Source: Stercorarius parasiticus (lineage: Eukaryota; Chordata; Aves; Charadriiformes; Stercorariidae). Taken from it: DNA of 64,000 nucleotides. The stretch covers positions 141,294 through 205,293 of the forward strand of contig VWZL01002568.1 in assembly GCA_013396915.1 (NCBI GenBank). Reading direction: 5' to 3'. The notes under the pieces were generated by a model. The model ran no database searches. It was not told where the DNA came from and saw only the letters and a program-made list of their open reading frames with translations. Numbering within the stretch: position 1 is the first letter of the stretch; each line of letters begins with the position of its first letter. This document shows, piece after piece, positions 1 to 13,829 of the stretch. The position numbers and the translations under genes are program-made.

Positions 1-3000
1 TCTTTATCAAGCTTCAGTCTGAGTTAGTTATTCATGTGTTCTGGGAAGTTGGGTTTGCCCTTGATGGAGATCGGTTTTTGGGTATTGCATTAATTTAAAA
101 CGATAAATTTGATTCTTATTTAATCTCTACTACTATATCTTTGCTTTGAATTTTCACATGGATGGTCTGAGAACTGGAAATCTTTGTCAGGAGTCCAACT
201 GGGCACGTGGCCTGAGAGTCAAATGCCCAGATTTCAGAATTTGATGGAATATACAGGCCCGACAGCGCAACTTTCAGGCTATGCTCTGTTCACTGTTAGT
301 CCTGGCTGTACATGATAAGGACAGCTTAAAATAGACACTAGATTAATTGAATTGTATACAACTTTGTTGCAAGAGTGGTATGGAGAAGGTTCTGCGTGCT
401 GATGGGCATTCAAGAGTGGTGATGATAACCAAAGGGGAGCAGGTAAAGCACCACGTTCTGCTGGGGCTTCAAACACAGACATTCTCATGAGTTTTGACAG
501 TGCTGTTAAACAATATTTGTCCTTGCTTCAAGCTGGGTGTCTAATGATGTTTTCGGCAAAGGGGGCAGCTATGTCACTGAGTTTGGGCTCTTTGTCCTGA
601 TTGGTTTTTTTCCTTGCATTAATAGTTTACCTTTTTTTTTTCTTCCCCACCATGAGGCAGGACACCACACTCTCTTTTATGAAATCTCTTAATTCCTAGC
701 TGTATGCTATAGTATCATAATATCCCCAAGTCTATTGCATATCAATCTTATCAACTGTCTCATAAATCTGAGATACAAATAGCCACCTCAACAAAATTAT
801 ATTCTACTTTACGTATCTTTTACATATAAATGTAGATTAAAAATCATAAGCAAACCCCTGACCACCTCCAAACCCCTTTTTTCTGAGAAAAGCTCCTTTT
901 TAACATATGGCAGGTTAACTTTTTGTCTTTGTTGCTTGACTAGAGTTCTAACATCTGTATCATTGGCCTGAAGTCCTTATCCTTTCCAGGAACAGTCTTT
1001 GGTCTATAGCTGCTTTATGTAGCCAGATGAAGACAAAGCAGATGGCTGGTTGCAAAAGAGAATATAAAAATGCATAGAAATATTCTAAATGCTCTACTGC
1101 TTCTTGTCTTGTTTAACACAAGGTCATTTTGTGTTTTGTTTTTTTTTCTTATCCAAATCCTTGCGGAAGATGAAAATGTGCTGTGGGTTGTAAAACTCTT
1201 AATTCCCCACCCTTAATGGCCTGATGAAAGACTGAATAATCCTCATGCAAGTTAGAACATTAATGTGAAGTCCGCAGAGGCAGAAGGAAACCAGGAAAGC
1301 CTAAAAAAGAAAGATCAACAACTTTCTGATTAAACGACATGTTATTTTAATTCTGTCTCGACTTAGTGAATGAGTTCAAATCGGTGGATTTTAAATAAAA
1401 TCTCTGCTACACAGTTCGTGTAGCATGTGTCTGAGGCAAGTTGAAGTTCAGCACAGAGGTTTATCGTCCCAGGAAGCTGTTTACTAGTTTGGGGTGACCC
1501 AGCTTTGTTGATCCTTAAGGGATAGAATTCTTACTTTTAATGAGCTTGAAGATCTTTATGCTTAATTGATTAGGTAGATTTTTAAAGTAGGAGCACATGA
1601 ATTGCTTAGCTTGAGAAGTTATTTCTGCCTGTGGTCCAGGGTGTTTTCCAGTATAACCATGAAGGAGGCAGAACTTTGTAGTCTGATTTTTTTATTTTTT
1701 TTTTCACTTTTCCTCTGATTATCATCTCCTGTTTTATCTCCAGGCCTTCTGATCTGTTTTTATTTTAAAATTTTAGTCTGATGGATTATTATCAATACAA
1801 CAGGTGAGTCAGTGGAAGACTGATGAATCCAGTGCTGCACTGAATACAGTAAAACACATTTTCTACATAATAATTCTTATTCCGGAATATCAGGTAGTGT
1901 GCTTAGCATCTTATCTTCTAAGATCTGTGCATCTCTCGATATATTCAGCTGAGAATACCTTGTCTGCAGTGTTTCACAATATTGGTTTTTGGTTTTGAAG
2001 GCTGTGGTACCTGCATCTGCGTTTGTATTAGATTTCTACTATTCCATGGGAAAGGGAAAATAAGGCAAAATGAGGAACTTTCACTGTGGGTGATTTCACT
2101 TAGTTTTGAGGGTCAGCTGGCTCTCAAATTTGAATTAGCTATTTGAAAATGAAGGTAGTGAATATTGGTATTTTGTTGCATGGTCCAGGGAATAAAGTGA
2201 AATGGTTGGGTCTTATCTGACTTGCTCCGGGTCAATCGTGACTAGCCCTACTACAGTCGATGAGGTTAGAGTAGTGTCAGATCAGCGCTGAGTGTGTGTC
2301 AGAATAAAGTTCAGCACTATTTAGAACTGAACAGTATCGGTGTTATTTCTGTAGCCCAGTATTTTACCTTTTACTGTCACCTGGAGCATCGCTGCAGTCT
2401 CCCCGCAGCCCTCCGTAGGAGCTCCACGCCTGGCTAAATACTAACGAAATCGTTTCGAGAAGCAGTTGACAGAAGGCCGTATTCATAACCCCTATCCCAG
2501 TGTGCTAAACCCAAAGCTATAAATAACCCGCCTCCTCTCTGTCTGCCTGCTGGAATGTTTGCAGAAGCAGACTTTCCCTTTCTTTTTTCTTCACTAGAAT
2601 AATTTCTTGTATGTAGTGTGGAAAATGAAGACAAGGCTATTAAGTTTTATTTGGAATAATGGTTGTTAGTTAACATTTTAACTGTTTCAAATTTCCATAA
2701 TGGTGTAAACTTGATAAAGTTTCTCTTAGAGAAATTTTGCTGCTTCAAAATAGTTTGTTTTGCTTAGAAATAAATACTTTGAAGGCAAGAACTGTCATCT
2801 AGCAGTGATGTTGCCAGTAAGGTCACCTCAAAAGGCACTAAAATGCCCTTGAGATTTATTCAAAATCATGTTTTAATACTTTATTTTCTCGTGATCCTAG
2901 AAATTGTACAGCAGAGTTTCCAAGAGAGCTCTTTGAGGGCCTGGATAGGTAGGTTAAATGGCAGCCTAGGCAAAGCTTTCAAGGCGTCTCAAGGGAATGG

Positions 3001-6000
3001 ATCAAAGAATGTCTTTTGAGTTTGAGAGACTGCTGTTTGAGTTTATAGCTTCGTTGATCCAATAGCGCTCTAGAATATAATTATCCTGTTTAGCAGAGAA
3101 AAAGAGGTCACTTTCACAGAGTCTGTGGCCAATTTCCGAGTTGCAAACTACTTATTCCACTTCAGGGTCTGCTAGATGCTCTGGAAAAGGTAATTTGAAG
3201 ATGTTAAAAGACCTGATCCTTTCTTGGGATTTAATTTTTGAAAATCTGTCAAGGTATCTGTGACCTTTAGAGAAAACTCTACAGGTCAGCCCATCCTGAC
3301 CCAAGTTATGTCTAACAGCTGATATTGTGGGTTAACACATGTACCTATTGTGAAACAACTCAAGATTAACTCAAGTAGCATGCAAGTGCTCCAGAGTCTC
3401 TTGGAACTTCTAGGTTTGGTGTGTGTGCCACTGCTTTTTGCTTCCATAAATCCTTAGTTTCTTTACATCTTATATCTAAATCCTTCCTAATACCGATGTC
3501 CTAATGCTTTGCAGAAGTATAATGAAGGAAAGGAGACTAGTTACTTCAGTTCGAGAGGTTCTTCTTAAAGACAAGAAAAACATTAAATTTCTAACTTGTC
3601 AAACATCACATTTTCCATCATGAGGTTTCCATGATGAAAATATCTTTTAGATGTTCCATGAAAAGAAAATGGTTCTAAGGACCTTGGGAAATGTAATCCA
3701 GTCTTTTATTTTTAATATTGCGATCAAGTAGCTGCTGTTGTTTCCAAGTGAAGTTGATGAGATTGGGTTTTAAATAATGAAGTTGCCCATAATGAGGTAG
3801 AGAGAGAGATGCTTGCGCATATGAGTAAAGTTCCTGGGATGTTAGGAGAAGACAGGGACTGTAATTCCCCTGAATGAAAGGACAAAGGTGTTCCCTAGCA
3901 ACCCCTAAATGGAAGCTCCTGCCCAAAGATGTGTTAAATTGCAATGCATGCTTTGGAGATGAGAATCCTTACTGGTATAGAACTCTTTCAGGCATATCTG
4001 TATATTCACAGAGTTGCTATAGGAACATGATTTTAGATCGAGTTAAGTAGAGAATAAACTGAGAACTTAATGTACGGTACTTTCTGATGAATGAGATGTC
4101 CTTTAATGCCTCGCTTCTTGATGCCATCTGGACTATAGTTCATTAGTATTCCACTATGCCATATAGGTTTCTTCTAAAATATACTTTCAATTATGCTTCA
4201 GCAATAAATACTGAGCACAATAAACTATTTGAGTGCTGAAGGAAGTGCTGCTCTGCAGGGGATGGGTCATTCGCAACAATAAGTAGAAGGTTTAATAATG
4301 GATATCTCAATTTCCTTTTACATATGTTAAAAATAGGCCTGTAAAAATCCCTAAAATTCCCACTTTGCGTAAAACTTCAAATAACAGTTCTGGGAATTGA
4401 CTGTACCAAAGTCTATTTTAAGCATAATAGTCTTCTTAATTTAGACTTCTGGTGGAAGGTGGTGCCTGGCCGCAGTGTGTTTTTGAAGTTAATGAACCTT
4501 TCCTTTGGTTATATTGACTGAGAAATAAATGGCAACACTGACTCTAGCTCCTGGAGCTCAAATAGTGTTCCTGGTCTTCAAATATAAGGGCTGATACTGA
4601 GAAATGCTGAACTAGTTGAGCCATCAAGAGGATGGTTTGGGATGACATATTTAGATGTTTAAAATAGAGGAAAAAACAATAGACGAAATAGAAGTCTACA
4701 TCAGTGAAAGATGTATGGTGAGGGTAATGATAGATGTAATGAACTGAGAATTTAACAGGCTTTAGAAAAGAACAGTGAAAACTTAGAAGAGAAAGGCACC
4801 AAAATATTTCCTTTGTTACAAAGAAGTGTTCTCTAGGTGATACAGACTGCTACCAGAGCTCTACGTTAGTTTCCTCTAAACACCATTTTCCCTATTCTGA
4901 GTCTCATGGATGTCCAGCTGGGACCTGAAACCTGGCAGCTTCAAGAGAGATTCTGTGCTCCCTGCTGGATCCCCACTGCCTCGTTGCAGTCTCTTTTGCT
5001 TTTTTCTAATCAGAGACAAGCAATGTTATGTATCGGACAAACTGCAATCTGCGCCTTTTCTTTTGACTGCCATCTAGGCCTCTAGATTTTGAGTATGTAT
5101 GTGTCTGTGTCGCAGGCTCATTCTGCATAAAGTCTCTAGAGACTCAGTCTTTCCTCATCTCCCACACAACTCAAACTTCCACCCCGAGTGTCATTATTTT
5201 GAGATATAATAGGGATATAAGACTTTTCAGTTAAATGAAGTTTGTTTAAACTGTCTATAATTTCTCATTTTATGATATTATGTGGGGTTTTTTTTTAGTT
5301 TTAGCTTTGTTTCTTTGATTTTTGAAAAGTCTCTTGTAGCATTGGATCCCCTTCTCATTGACATGATGAAGTAGAACCAAGAAATTAAACCAAGTTAGTT
5401 TTCATTTGCTGGGAGCAAGGATTTTTGATGTACGCGAGGGTGTATGTATTGCAGACATGAGAGAAGGGGAAAAAATCCTTCTGCATTGATCTATGGAAGT
5501 TCTGACTGAACAAGGATGTTGATCCTTATTAGTTTGTCGTCTTGACTTGTTGAATGTGTGGACCTGTGCAGCCCCACTGAAGACACTCCAGAGCACAACT
5601 TGTGTGAAAGGGGTGTATCAGTGGAAGCTGCTCAGATGCACTGGGGAGGGGTTTGGATGTAAAGGACAAAAAAAAACACAAGAAAATTGTCATTCGGAGG
5701 TTTCTAGATAGTCTGGAAAGACTTTAGTGCTGTAAGGGAAGAAAGAAGAACTGGTTCAGATGAAGAATGGCTTCTGGCACAGCAGAGAGCGTGCCACCTC
5801 CTTCTCCCAGCCATCTGATATTTGGCAAGCATACGGCATATTACAAAAATGTGAGAGAAGATGGGATTTTGGAGAAGAAAGAGCCACATATAATAAAAAT
5901 TGGCAAGCATTTCTACCCCTTGACTCCACCTCCAATAAAAAAAAAAAAAGATTTTAAGAGTCTTTGGCCATCCTGGGAGATGGAATGCTTGGCTGGAACC

Positions 6001-7118
6001 AAAATCTCCAACCTAACGGCAAAGTGATTCTCAAATGCTACGGAGATGGTTAGAGACAATAAATATGTCTTGGTGAAATTTCACTGAAATAGTGGGAGGA
6101 TCCAGAGGACTGAGTTGAGGTTTATAGCGGATGTACCTTGCACATCTGTAGGAAATATGCTGTTCCTAAGTGAAAAATTGGTAATGTGAATAGCTTAGAT
6201 TCGACTTTGACTAGTAGAAAGGAGGACTTCCTTGAATTGAAAAACTGAGTGAGAATTTAGATTAAAATGAACACAAGTCAAACTCATGATTCTTAAAAAA
6301 AGGGCTGAATGCATGTCAAAAAGTAGAGGTAAGCAAACTTGAGGAGCTTGCGGGAAGGCCATCTGCAGGGAAACAATAATCCAGAAGTTCTTGCTGCTGA
6401 GGAAAGAAATAGTGAACTGCAACTATCCTGATGTGGAGAAAATAATGATAGATCAGTAAGACTGCACCAGAAACCCCAAAAGATCTTGTGGAACAAAGAC
6501 AAAGAGTATTTGAAGAGTATGAAGCTACAGGAAAAGGACAGGGCTGAAAAGGTCAAGGTACCAAATTACAACAATTGAGGAACAGAAAAGGTTTATTAAT
6601 TAAACAAATAAATAAAAATTCTTATAACAGTAAAGAGAAACATCTGACTGACGTGGAGAAGGCATTTAAAGCTTCAGCCTTCTCAAACCAGGTTATTTCT
6701 TGGTGGTTTATTATTAAAAAAGCAACTGGCGAAAAGGACTAGTACGAGAGAGGTAGAGATTGAAGACGTTCAAGTCTGCAGGGCAATAGAATAATTGCTG
6801 TGCAAACGGATGCGCTCTCTGAACAAATGGACGGTGGTTGAAGGATGGTTGAAGTCCTGCGAGAGGAAAACCATGGTATGAATTTTTGAAGTGTCAGGTC
6901 TGCCAGTCTAATTCTTTCTGTGTGGATCAGATTTTATTTTATTTGTCAGGGTAACTTGGCCAGAGCACACAGAGGAAGGAGTGCGTCTGAAATCTGTATT
7001 AACCCTTTAATACTGGTTCTTATCAGCAAAGTAGAGAGGGGGGAAAAATTAGTTTCATCTAGCCCTAAGAGCAGTGCAGAAATAATTGAAAAGTTTTATT
7101 CAAAATAGGTAGAATTAG
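1..7118. other. Upstream noncoding DNA, mostly unique
   Basis: No coding exon is recognised in this stretch. It is AT-rich, with short homopolymer runs and only short ORFs that show no familiar protein motif. One weak ancient repeat candidate lies at 2221-2300. The + strand becomes noticeably A/G-rich between about 5700 and 7100, and small ORFs there (for example 5767-6027) match nothing I know. It lies 35-42 kb upstream of the GPM6A coding exon and may be intergenic or intron of a longer transcript. Confidence 0.6.
2221..2300. repeat. Possible ancient amniote interspersed repeat relic
   Basis: The stretch around CTACAGTCGATGAGGTTAGA, followed by GTAGTGTCAGATCAG, resembles the core of an old repeat widespread in reptile and bird genomes (consensus-like CCACTGAAGTCAATGGGGTT, then a GTGT..GATCAGA segment). 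The family name is not certain and divergence is high. This is pattern recognition only. Confidence 0.3.
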
Positions 7119-7220
7119 TATCCAAAATGATCTGATAAATCGGAGATTTCTGAAATCAACAAGATGAAATACAATATCAATATGTACAAAGTGTGGCACT
7201 TAAGAGAAGTCAAATGCAAG
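7119..7220 (+). repeat. Ancient CR1-like LINE fragment (ORF2 region)
   Basis: The + strand reads like a decayed CR1 ORF2 segment just after the reverse-transcriptase core. CAAAATGATCTGATAAAT is followed by GAAATCAACAAGATGAAATA, and the translated stretch MKYNINMYKVWHL parallels the CR1 motif of the type FNxxKCKVLHLG. Stops and indels surround it. It is much older than the avian CR1 copies further downstream, and its boundaries are uncertain. Confidence 0.5.
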
Positions 7221-8692
7221 TGAGTGTAGAGAATAGATGGAGCTGCCACAGCAAAGGCAAATACAACACCAGGAGATACTGAAGGAAACACTGCAAGAAG
7301 AGCATGAATGTGCTTATTTCTCTTTAATTTTCCAGGCTTTGTATTAGGTGGCGTCTGTCAAGTGTTGGCCGTTGCTGTGATGGAGTGATTTACATGAAAT
7401 GTTGAGGCTAAAAAGGAAGGGAAAGGTAGTAAGAGGTTCAGATAGAAAGACTTGATTGTTCCTTCAGTCCCTTCATAAATGAGAAAAAGGAGAGCAATGG
7501 AGAAATAAAATATAGTTTATTAGAAAATAAATTTATCTCCAAATCCTCCACTCACCGCCCCTGCCATGGGACGAGATATTAAATCCCAGGAGACAAGAAC
7601 AATATGCAGAAGATTTCATAAATCATAGAATTAGAAAAACATCTACATTAAACAGCAAGTCTGTTCAAAGTAAAATTGTACATATTTTACCTCAACTGTA
7701 CTCTTCAGTTGCATCAGAAAGGCTTGCCACATTTTTGTTCAAGTTTCTATAACCACTAGTCCTCTGAAAAGTTCATTTAATCTGATTTTAAAACATTGTT
7801 TCCATTATAAAACGGATTGAACTTGAAACTATATTTGTGTATTGGAGGAGGATGCTCAGTGCAAAGTTAGATGAAATTAGGTGGCAAGATGCGTGATTTC
7901 AGAGCATAGGACAAGCATCTTACGAAGAATTGTATCTATCCATTCACTACTTTAATTGAAGATGGCTGTTCTGCACAAAGTATAATTCAAGTTAATATAA
8001 GAATGTTTTCAGTGTGAAGAATTTTTCCTTTCAGGAAAGTGGACATGATATTAGGCTTCTAATAACAAAAGAGAAACTAGTGAAATATAGGAATTTATTC
8101 TACTTATTAGAGGAACAGTATTTAATCAACTATTTTGCACATACATTATAACAGAAATCTATATTCTTATTCGGTATTTGAAAATATTTTTAGACACTCT
8201 GACAGAAAGGATGCAATTTCTTTTATACAATCCTGTTTGCAGTTATTTGAATAAATTTCTTTTGTATTCTGTGGGAAGAAAACTTGCATAAGAAGTGTAA
8301 GAATAGAGAACTTTGTTCCCTGACTTGTTTTCAATGTGAATTATTAGCAGAACGTCAGACTTGCTTCTGTGTAGCGGTGTCTATTTGGCAATGTTTCAAT
8401 ATCTACGATTTGTGGAGCACTCCTAAGTTTTCAAATAGCCACCAGTTGCTTGGTTAAGAATTTATTCTGCATCTGACCTATAGTACTTGTTTAATACTCT
8501 GCAGATGTGGTGCCGTGATACCTTATATTGGATATGCTTTTGTGACAGAACCTGACTTTTCCAGAAGAATCAAATGCATTTGTCTGAATATTCTTCTATA
8601 GTGGGTCTCCAGAGAAGTAAAGTTGTGGGTTTTTTTCTTTCTAACCCACAAAAGCCAAGATTTATTAGAATAATCACCACCTTAAATATAGA
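7221..8692. other. Noncoding stretch, nothing recognised
   Basis: AT-rich sequence without recognisable exons, repeats or RNA genes. Some of the first 200 bases could still belong to the ancient CR1 relic that ends near 7220. Confidence 0.6.
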
Positions 8693-9106
8693 AAGTCTTG
8701 TGAGGAGCGGCTGAGGGAGCTGGGGGTGTTCAGCCTGGAGAAAAGGAGGCTGAGGGGAGACCTTCTCGCTCTCTACAGCTCCCTGAAAGGAGGGGGTAGC
8801 CAGGGGGGGTTGGTCTCTTCTCCCAAGGAACAGGCCATGGGACAAGAGGGAAAGGCCTCAAGTTGCACCAGAGGAGGTTTAGGATGGATATTAGGAAAAA
8901 TTTTTACACTGAAAGGGCTGTCAAGCATTGGAAGAGGCTGCCCAGGGCAGTGGTGGAGTCACCATCCCTGGTGGGATTTAAAAGACATGTAGACATGGTG
9001 CTGAGGGACATGGGGTAATGGTGGTTTTTGTCAGAGTTAGGTTGATGGTTGGACTCGATGTGAAAGGTCTCTTCCAACCGAGGCAATTCTAGGATTCTAT
9101 GATTCT
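8693..9106 (+). repeat. CR1 LINE, 5'-truncated, 3' end present
   Basis: It opens inside the ORF2 C-terminal region (GGCTGAGGGAGCTGGGGGTG, then a CTGGAGAAAAGGAGGCTGAG motif) and runs through the CR1 3' UTR to GGATTCTATGATTCT. The 3' part, with GGTTGGACTCGATG, defines a subfamily different from the GCCCAGGGCAGGG type elsewhere in the window. Frameshifts break the reading frame. The 5' truncation is normal for target-primed insertion. Confidence 0.95.
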
Positions 9107-12100
9107 TTGTCAGGGAGAGCAGAAATAAAAAAGGGGGGCTGTAAAAGTCTGCACCACTGCGGGATGTGGGCTCTTCCCTAAGTTTGTTCAGTGACTTTCT
9201 GACCTACAGGACGTTCTGTGGACGCCTCTCCGCTATGTGGGATGTTTTCTCTGAGACGTGGGTGCCTGCTCCACACGCTGCCCCACACTAATCTTATGTT
9301 CTTTGCTGAAACTGTATCTGGGAGCTCTTTGGTGCCAGGCTCTCCTTCCTCCATGACCTGCTGCCCCTTCCCAGTATCTTCTCAGCGTCTCCCCCCAAGC
9401 ATTATCCACTGTTCCTTGGGGAAAGAGCCATCGTTCCCTCCCATCATTGCCATTTTTTTTTTCCAAGGGTTTTTACCTGAACTAGATAATCTGTTAAAAG
9501 CACATAAGATAAATGAAGAACAAACCAATAAACCACTACCTGTTACATACCTGCATATTCTTCTAATTTCAGTATTTTTTAAAGACCATTATTTGAATCA
9601 TATCAACAAACAGAATAACAACCGTCTGCTTCAGTTCCTTAGGGACTTCACTGAAGCGTAATAAAACGAGCAACATGAAAACCCTCTTAGCTATAATAAA
9701 ACCCAAATAATTGTTTAAACTTTTATGAAGTAAGCTGATCTCAAACTGAAATAATCTGAATGGGTGTTCTAGCTACATCTGCTTAGGTAATAAAAGCATC
9801 CACCCAGACATATTTCCCCTCTGATATTATATATGAGTGGGGATTTTTTGTTTATAAAAGCTGTCTTTCTTCAGCTTTCTTTCAAGTCTGTTCTGCTATT
9901 TCTCTTTTCTTTGAGCTCCTCTTTCACAGAAGAGGGCATTACGCAGGGGTTGCCTGAAGCTGTTTCAGAGGAGGATGTTTGACTTTGGGGGGTTTCTCTC
10001 TCCTCATTTTATTCACTTTTTCAGCTAGCCTGGGTTGTGCGGCCACTGGTTCTCTCTTTCCTGGTGGCTTTTATCACATACCTGCCCACTTCAACTGCAG
10101 TTGGTTCTATCCACTTCATCTAGGGGCAGCAAAAGCAGCCGATACCTAGCCCAACTATGAAATAAGGATTTATACCTCAATCCTTGCATAACATCCAGGG
10201 CTAAAGCCAGTCCGCTCCTTTGATGAGAGATAATGAGGTTTGCATTTTAAAGATCTAATTAAACTAGGAGTTTCAAAGGCACTCTGCACCAGCCTGGTTA
10301 ATTTTTAATACTTTTTTTTTTATGGACTTCATTAAATTTCCTTAGTGTAAGTGCTAGTGCTAACTTTCTAGGTGTAGGGGATGATCCCCAAAAGACAGTG
10401 CTTTTCATGGCTGCCTTCTCATGGTAATACAGAAGACACTAAGTAGTCCTCTTCTGCCTTCCAGTGCTCTTCCGTGGATCTTTCCTAAATCTAATTTTGG
10501 CAAATGTGAAATTCCCCTGCAGAGCTGTGTTCTTTTGCGACATGCCCAGTTTGGGCAGGAGACGGGTGATGGAGGAGAGCTGTGCCAGGCTGGATTGCCG
10601 TAGGGAAGGAGGACACGGGAGATGCTGCTCCCTGGTAGATCTGTGCTGCTGAGGAGATAAGGTGCTGTGATAAACACCTAGGGAGGTTCACCCAGCCATA
10701 CTGCGCACCCGATCTCTAAAGACCTGAGAACAACTTCACTTTTATTAAAAGTTCAGATCTGGCAAGCTAAGAATATATACCTATATTCTGACCTAAAACT
10801 GAGATACGGCCTCCGGGAATGTCACAGGAGTTGGATCCAGAGCAGAAGGGACCAATTGCGCAGTATGTGCCAGATATAAAAGCAAATGTTGTACGTCTGA
10901 AGAAATAAAATGCCCCTGTCTTTCTAATACTAGCCGAAATGATCTGCAGTACCTAAAAACTTCAATGCCACTGCGTGTGTGCTCTGGTACTTTTATGTTA
11001 CTGTGGCTCAGCTCAACACTAACACAAAAATAAAAAAAATAAACAGCACAGATCTCTTGCACAAATATAATCCCTTGTGATATGCTGAAATGCACTATAA
11101 TTAATTTTGCTTTCAGAAAATGGGTAGATCCTAACTGCATTCTCAATACTTAAGGCACGCCCTATTGTGTATAGGGTACTTTACCATAGATTCATCCATC
11201 TGAATAATTATTGCATGCAGTTTTGGCTTATACTTTTTCTTTTTGTGCTTAGGTGGCAGGTTGAATGACGATTAGTAGAATAACATTAGTTAGATGAATA
11301 ACATTCATCTAGTTATTAATAGACCCTGAAAATATTTTTGGCTTCTGGTACCGTTCAGCTATTTTCTTTAGCAGGAAACATCTTAATGAAAATTAAAATC
11401 ATAAAGGGTATGCTTCTGTTCTTACTCAGTTCCTTTAGTGCTTTCTGAAAGCTGCGTTTGCGGTTTCAAGAACTGCTTTACTGTTGAATCATTATTGTAT
11501 TACTGGCCTTACTTATAAGTGATATTTCCATTAAAAGAACTGCCATTAGCTGTGTGTGCACCTGTCTGGATGATATGTGTGTGTGTGTATAGCAAAGACA
11601 TAGATAAACTCAATTACATGCACTTGAATAAAATAATGTTCCATTTTTCAAGATTTTATTTTAAAACACATTGTTTTGCTTGCTACATCTAATCTTTACA
11701 ATTCTGCTTCCCCTTTTTAATGTGTTACTGCTATTCCTCTCTTCTTTTCCAGTTAACTGTGTCTTAGCTTCCAGGTAATTACAGTAACACAATTGATTGG
11801 GTTTGGCCCTAGAGGTTGATGCCCCTGATGTACCGGTGTCTGCAGAGAACCTCGGTATAATCGCATGGGTAAAGACAGAGCCATTATAGCTTTTCACTGT
11901 CATCCTTCATCCAATAGCGTGGTAGGTGGCTAGGTTAGATTTTGGTTCGTATTTAGGAAATTAATACATAAGATCTTGGTACTAGGGAACCAGGGGTTTG
12001 CAAACTACTGATTGGTTCCAGGAGAAATCTAGAAACTGGAATGACTATCCAGATGGAAACTGAAGACTTGAGGATGCATCGAGATGCAACTATAAATGGT

Positions 12101-12280
12101 GTCGTAATTCCAGGTAGCGGTTCAGACTGACATCATAATTTAAGCTCTCTGTCCCATATAACTAAGTATCTTACACATGTTAAGATCACTGAATATTGCA
12201 GAAATGAGTACGCCTAAAGATCACAGAAGTTGCCATAAATTTGCCAAAAAGTTGTGCCAGGAAACTTCTGGATTGGCAGG
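9107..12280. other. Noncoding stretch, nothing recognised
   Basis: It holds one 147-codon ORF (9218-9661, +) with no recognisable domain or codon signature. There is a T-rich run near 10311 and a short GT run at 11576-11588. No repeat family or exon was identified. Confidence 0.6.
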
Positions 12281-12706
12281 GCTAGGAGGATGATTAGGGG
12301 ATTGGAACACCTCTCTTATGAAGAAAGGCTGAGGGATTTGGGTCTCTTCAGTCTGGAAAAAAGATGACTGAGGGGGATCTTATCAACACTTATAAATACT
12401 TAAAGGGTGGGTGTCAGGAGGATGGAGCCAGGCTCTTTTCAGTGGTGCCCAGCGATGGGTCAAGACGAAACTTGAGCATAGGAAGTTCCACCTCAACATG
12501 GGGAGGAACTTCTTTCCTGTGAGGGTGGCAGAGCCCTGGCACAGGCTGCCCAGAGAGGTGGTGGAGTCTCCGTCTCTGGAGACATTCCAAACCCACCTGG
12601 ACGCGTTCCTGTGCCACCTGCTCTGGGTGACCCTGCTCTGGCAGGGGGCTGGACTAGATGATCTCCAGAGGTCCCTTCCAACCCCGACCATTCTGGGATT
12701 CTGTGA
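12281..12706 (+). repeat. CR1 LINE, 5'-truncated
   Basis: It starts at GCTAGGAGGATGATTAGGGG, runs through the ORF2 C-terminus (GAGAGGTGGTGGAGTCTCC, product motif PREVVESPSLETF) and ends at CCATTCTGGGATTCTGTGA. It belongs to the same subfamily as the copy at 30330-31267, sharing GACCCTGCTCTGG and GATGATCTCCAGAGGTCCC. Small deletions shift the frame. Confidence 0.95.
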
Positions 12707-13829
12707 AATGGCAATCATTAATGATGTAGTTGTAGAACACAGTGAGACCGTTACTGTGGATTAAAGGCAACTCCTTCCTTTGGCTTCCAGAATGTGGGGA
12801 TAAAATGGATATAAGTGAGGTTGGAATGTGAGCTGATTGCCTCTCCCAGTGCTGATAGACAGCAATGGATGAGTAGATAGACTCTTAAAGCATCTAACAT
12901 AAATTGGAGATTAATAGTAAAATGCTATTTTCAGATATTCACCAAAACAAGCTTTACTAGGCTAACAGTCTAATAAACTGTCCAAATAATAGGTGAATTA
13001 AAGTAACAATTAACATAAACACAACTAATGTTGCAAAACTGATGAAAACAGTTCATAACATCTTTTGCTCTGCCAACTAAAATACGCTCTTTCAATGGTA
13101 ACTTCATCATCTTTGATGGAGAATAGCCCCCACTGAATTAGTGGGGATAGTTGTTTGCTGCAATAATAACTAAACAAAGATGTGGCTGCTTATGGCTGAG
13201 ATTGGTGGTTGGAACCATAACACCTTTTTTTTTTTTTTTATTACAGCTTTCTTTGATTCTTGCGAAAGGTGTTTTTTTTTTTTCATACTTCAGTTTACCG
13301 AAGGCATGAAGTGAAAAAGGAATTAACAAGCTGCAAAAAGCTGCAATTCACATTTCAGATATAATTTCTCTTGATTCGTTGTCTAACAGTCTCTTTAGGT
13401 CAGAACATGCAGGAGCCCGTCGAAAGAATAAGTCAGATGGAAATCCTCATTAGAAAGGTGGTGTGGATTAATCTGCCTCCTACACTGTGGCTCACTGACA
13501 TCTACCTTGAACACGAGGATGTATTTTTCAGTCTGAAGTTTAATTTCACTAATTAAATCTCTAGATCTTGATTTGTTTGATTTGTTGGCTTTTGTAATGT
13601 CGTAGGTCGGGTAGATGGTCTTTTCAGGTTTGAGAAATACGGGGAAACTTGCAGTTGCTGAAGCAGAGTGTTCAACACATGAGAATTCTTCTTTGGTAAT
13701 GGGTGTGATTTTTAGAAATGGTGATGTTGAAACCTAATCATGTACACTTTGTAGAAAATTATGTATTTTTGCAAAACTTGGCTTATGGTACAGCGTACAG
13801 AAATTTTAGGGGTAGAAGAGTGAGAGACA
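12707..13829. other. Noncoding stretch with poly-T tracts
   Basis: Unique AT-rich DNA with a T15 run at 13225-13239 and a second T tract near 13272. No exon or repeat family was recognised. Confidence 0.6.

Noticed and set aside
5767..6027. 86-codon ORF
   Set aside because: Coding-like composition but no recognised family; kept only as part of a low-interest finding.
9218..9661. 147-codon ORF on the + strand
   Set aside because: No recognisable domain, no start context or splice logic, and low-complexity hydrophobic runs. An ORF of this length can occur by chance in 64 kb.
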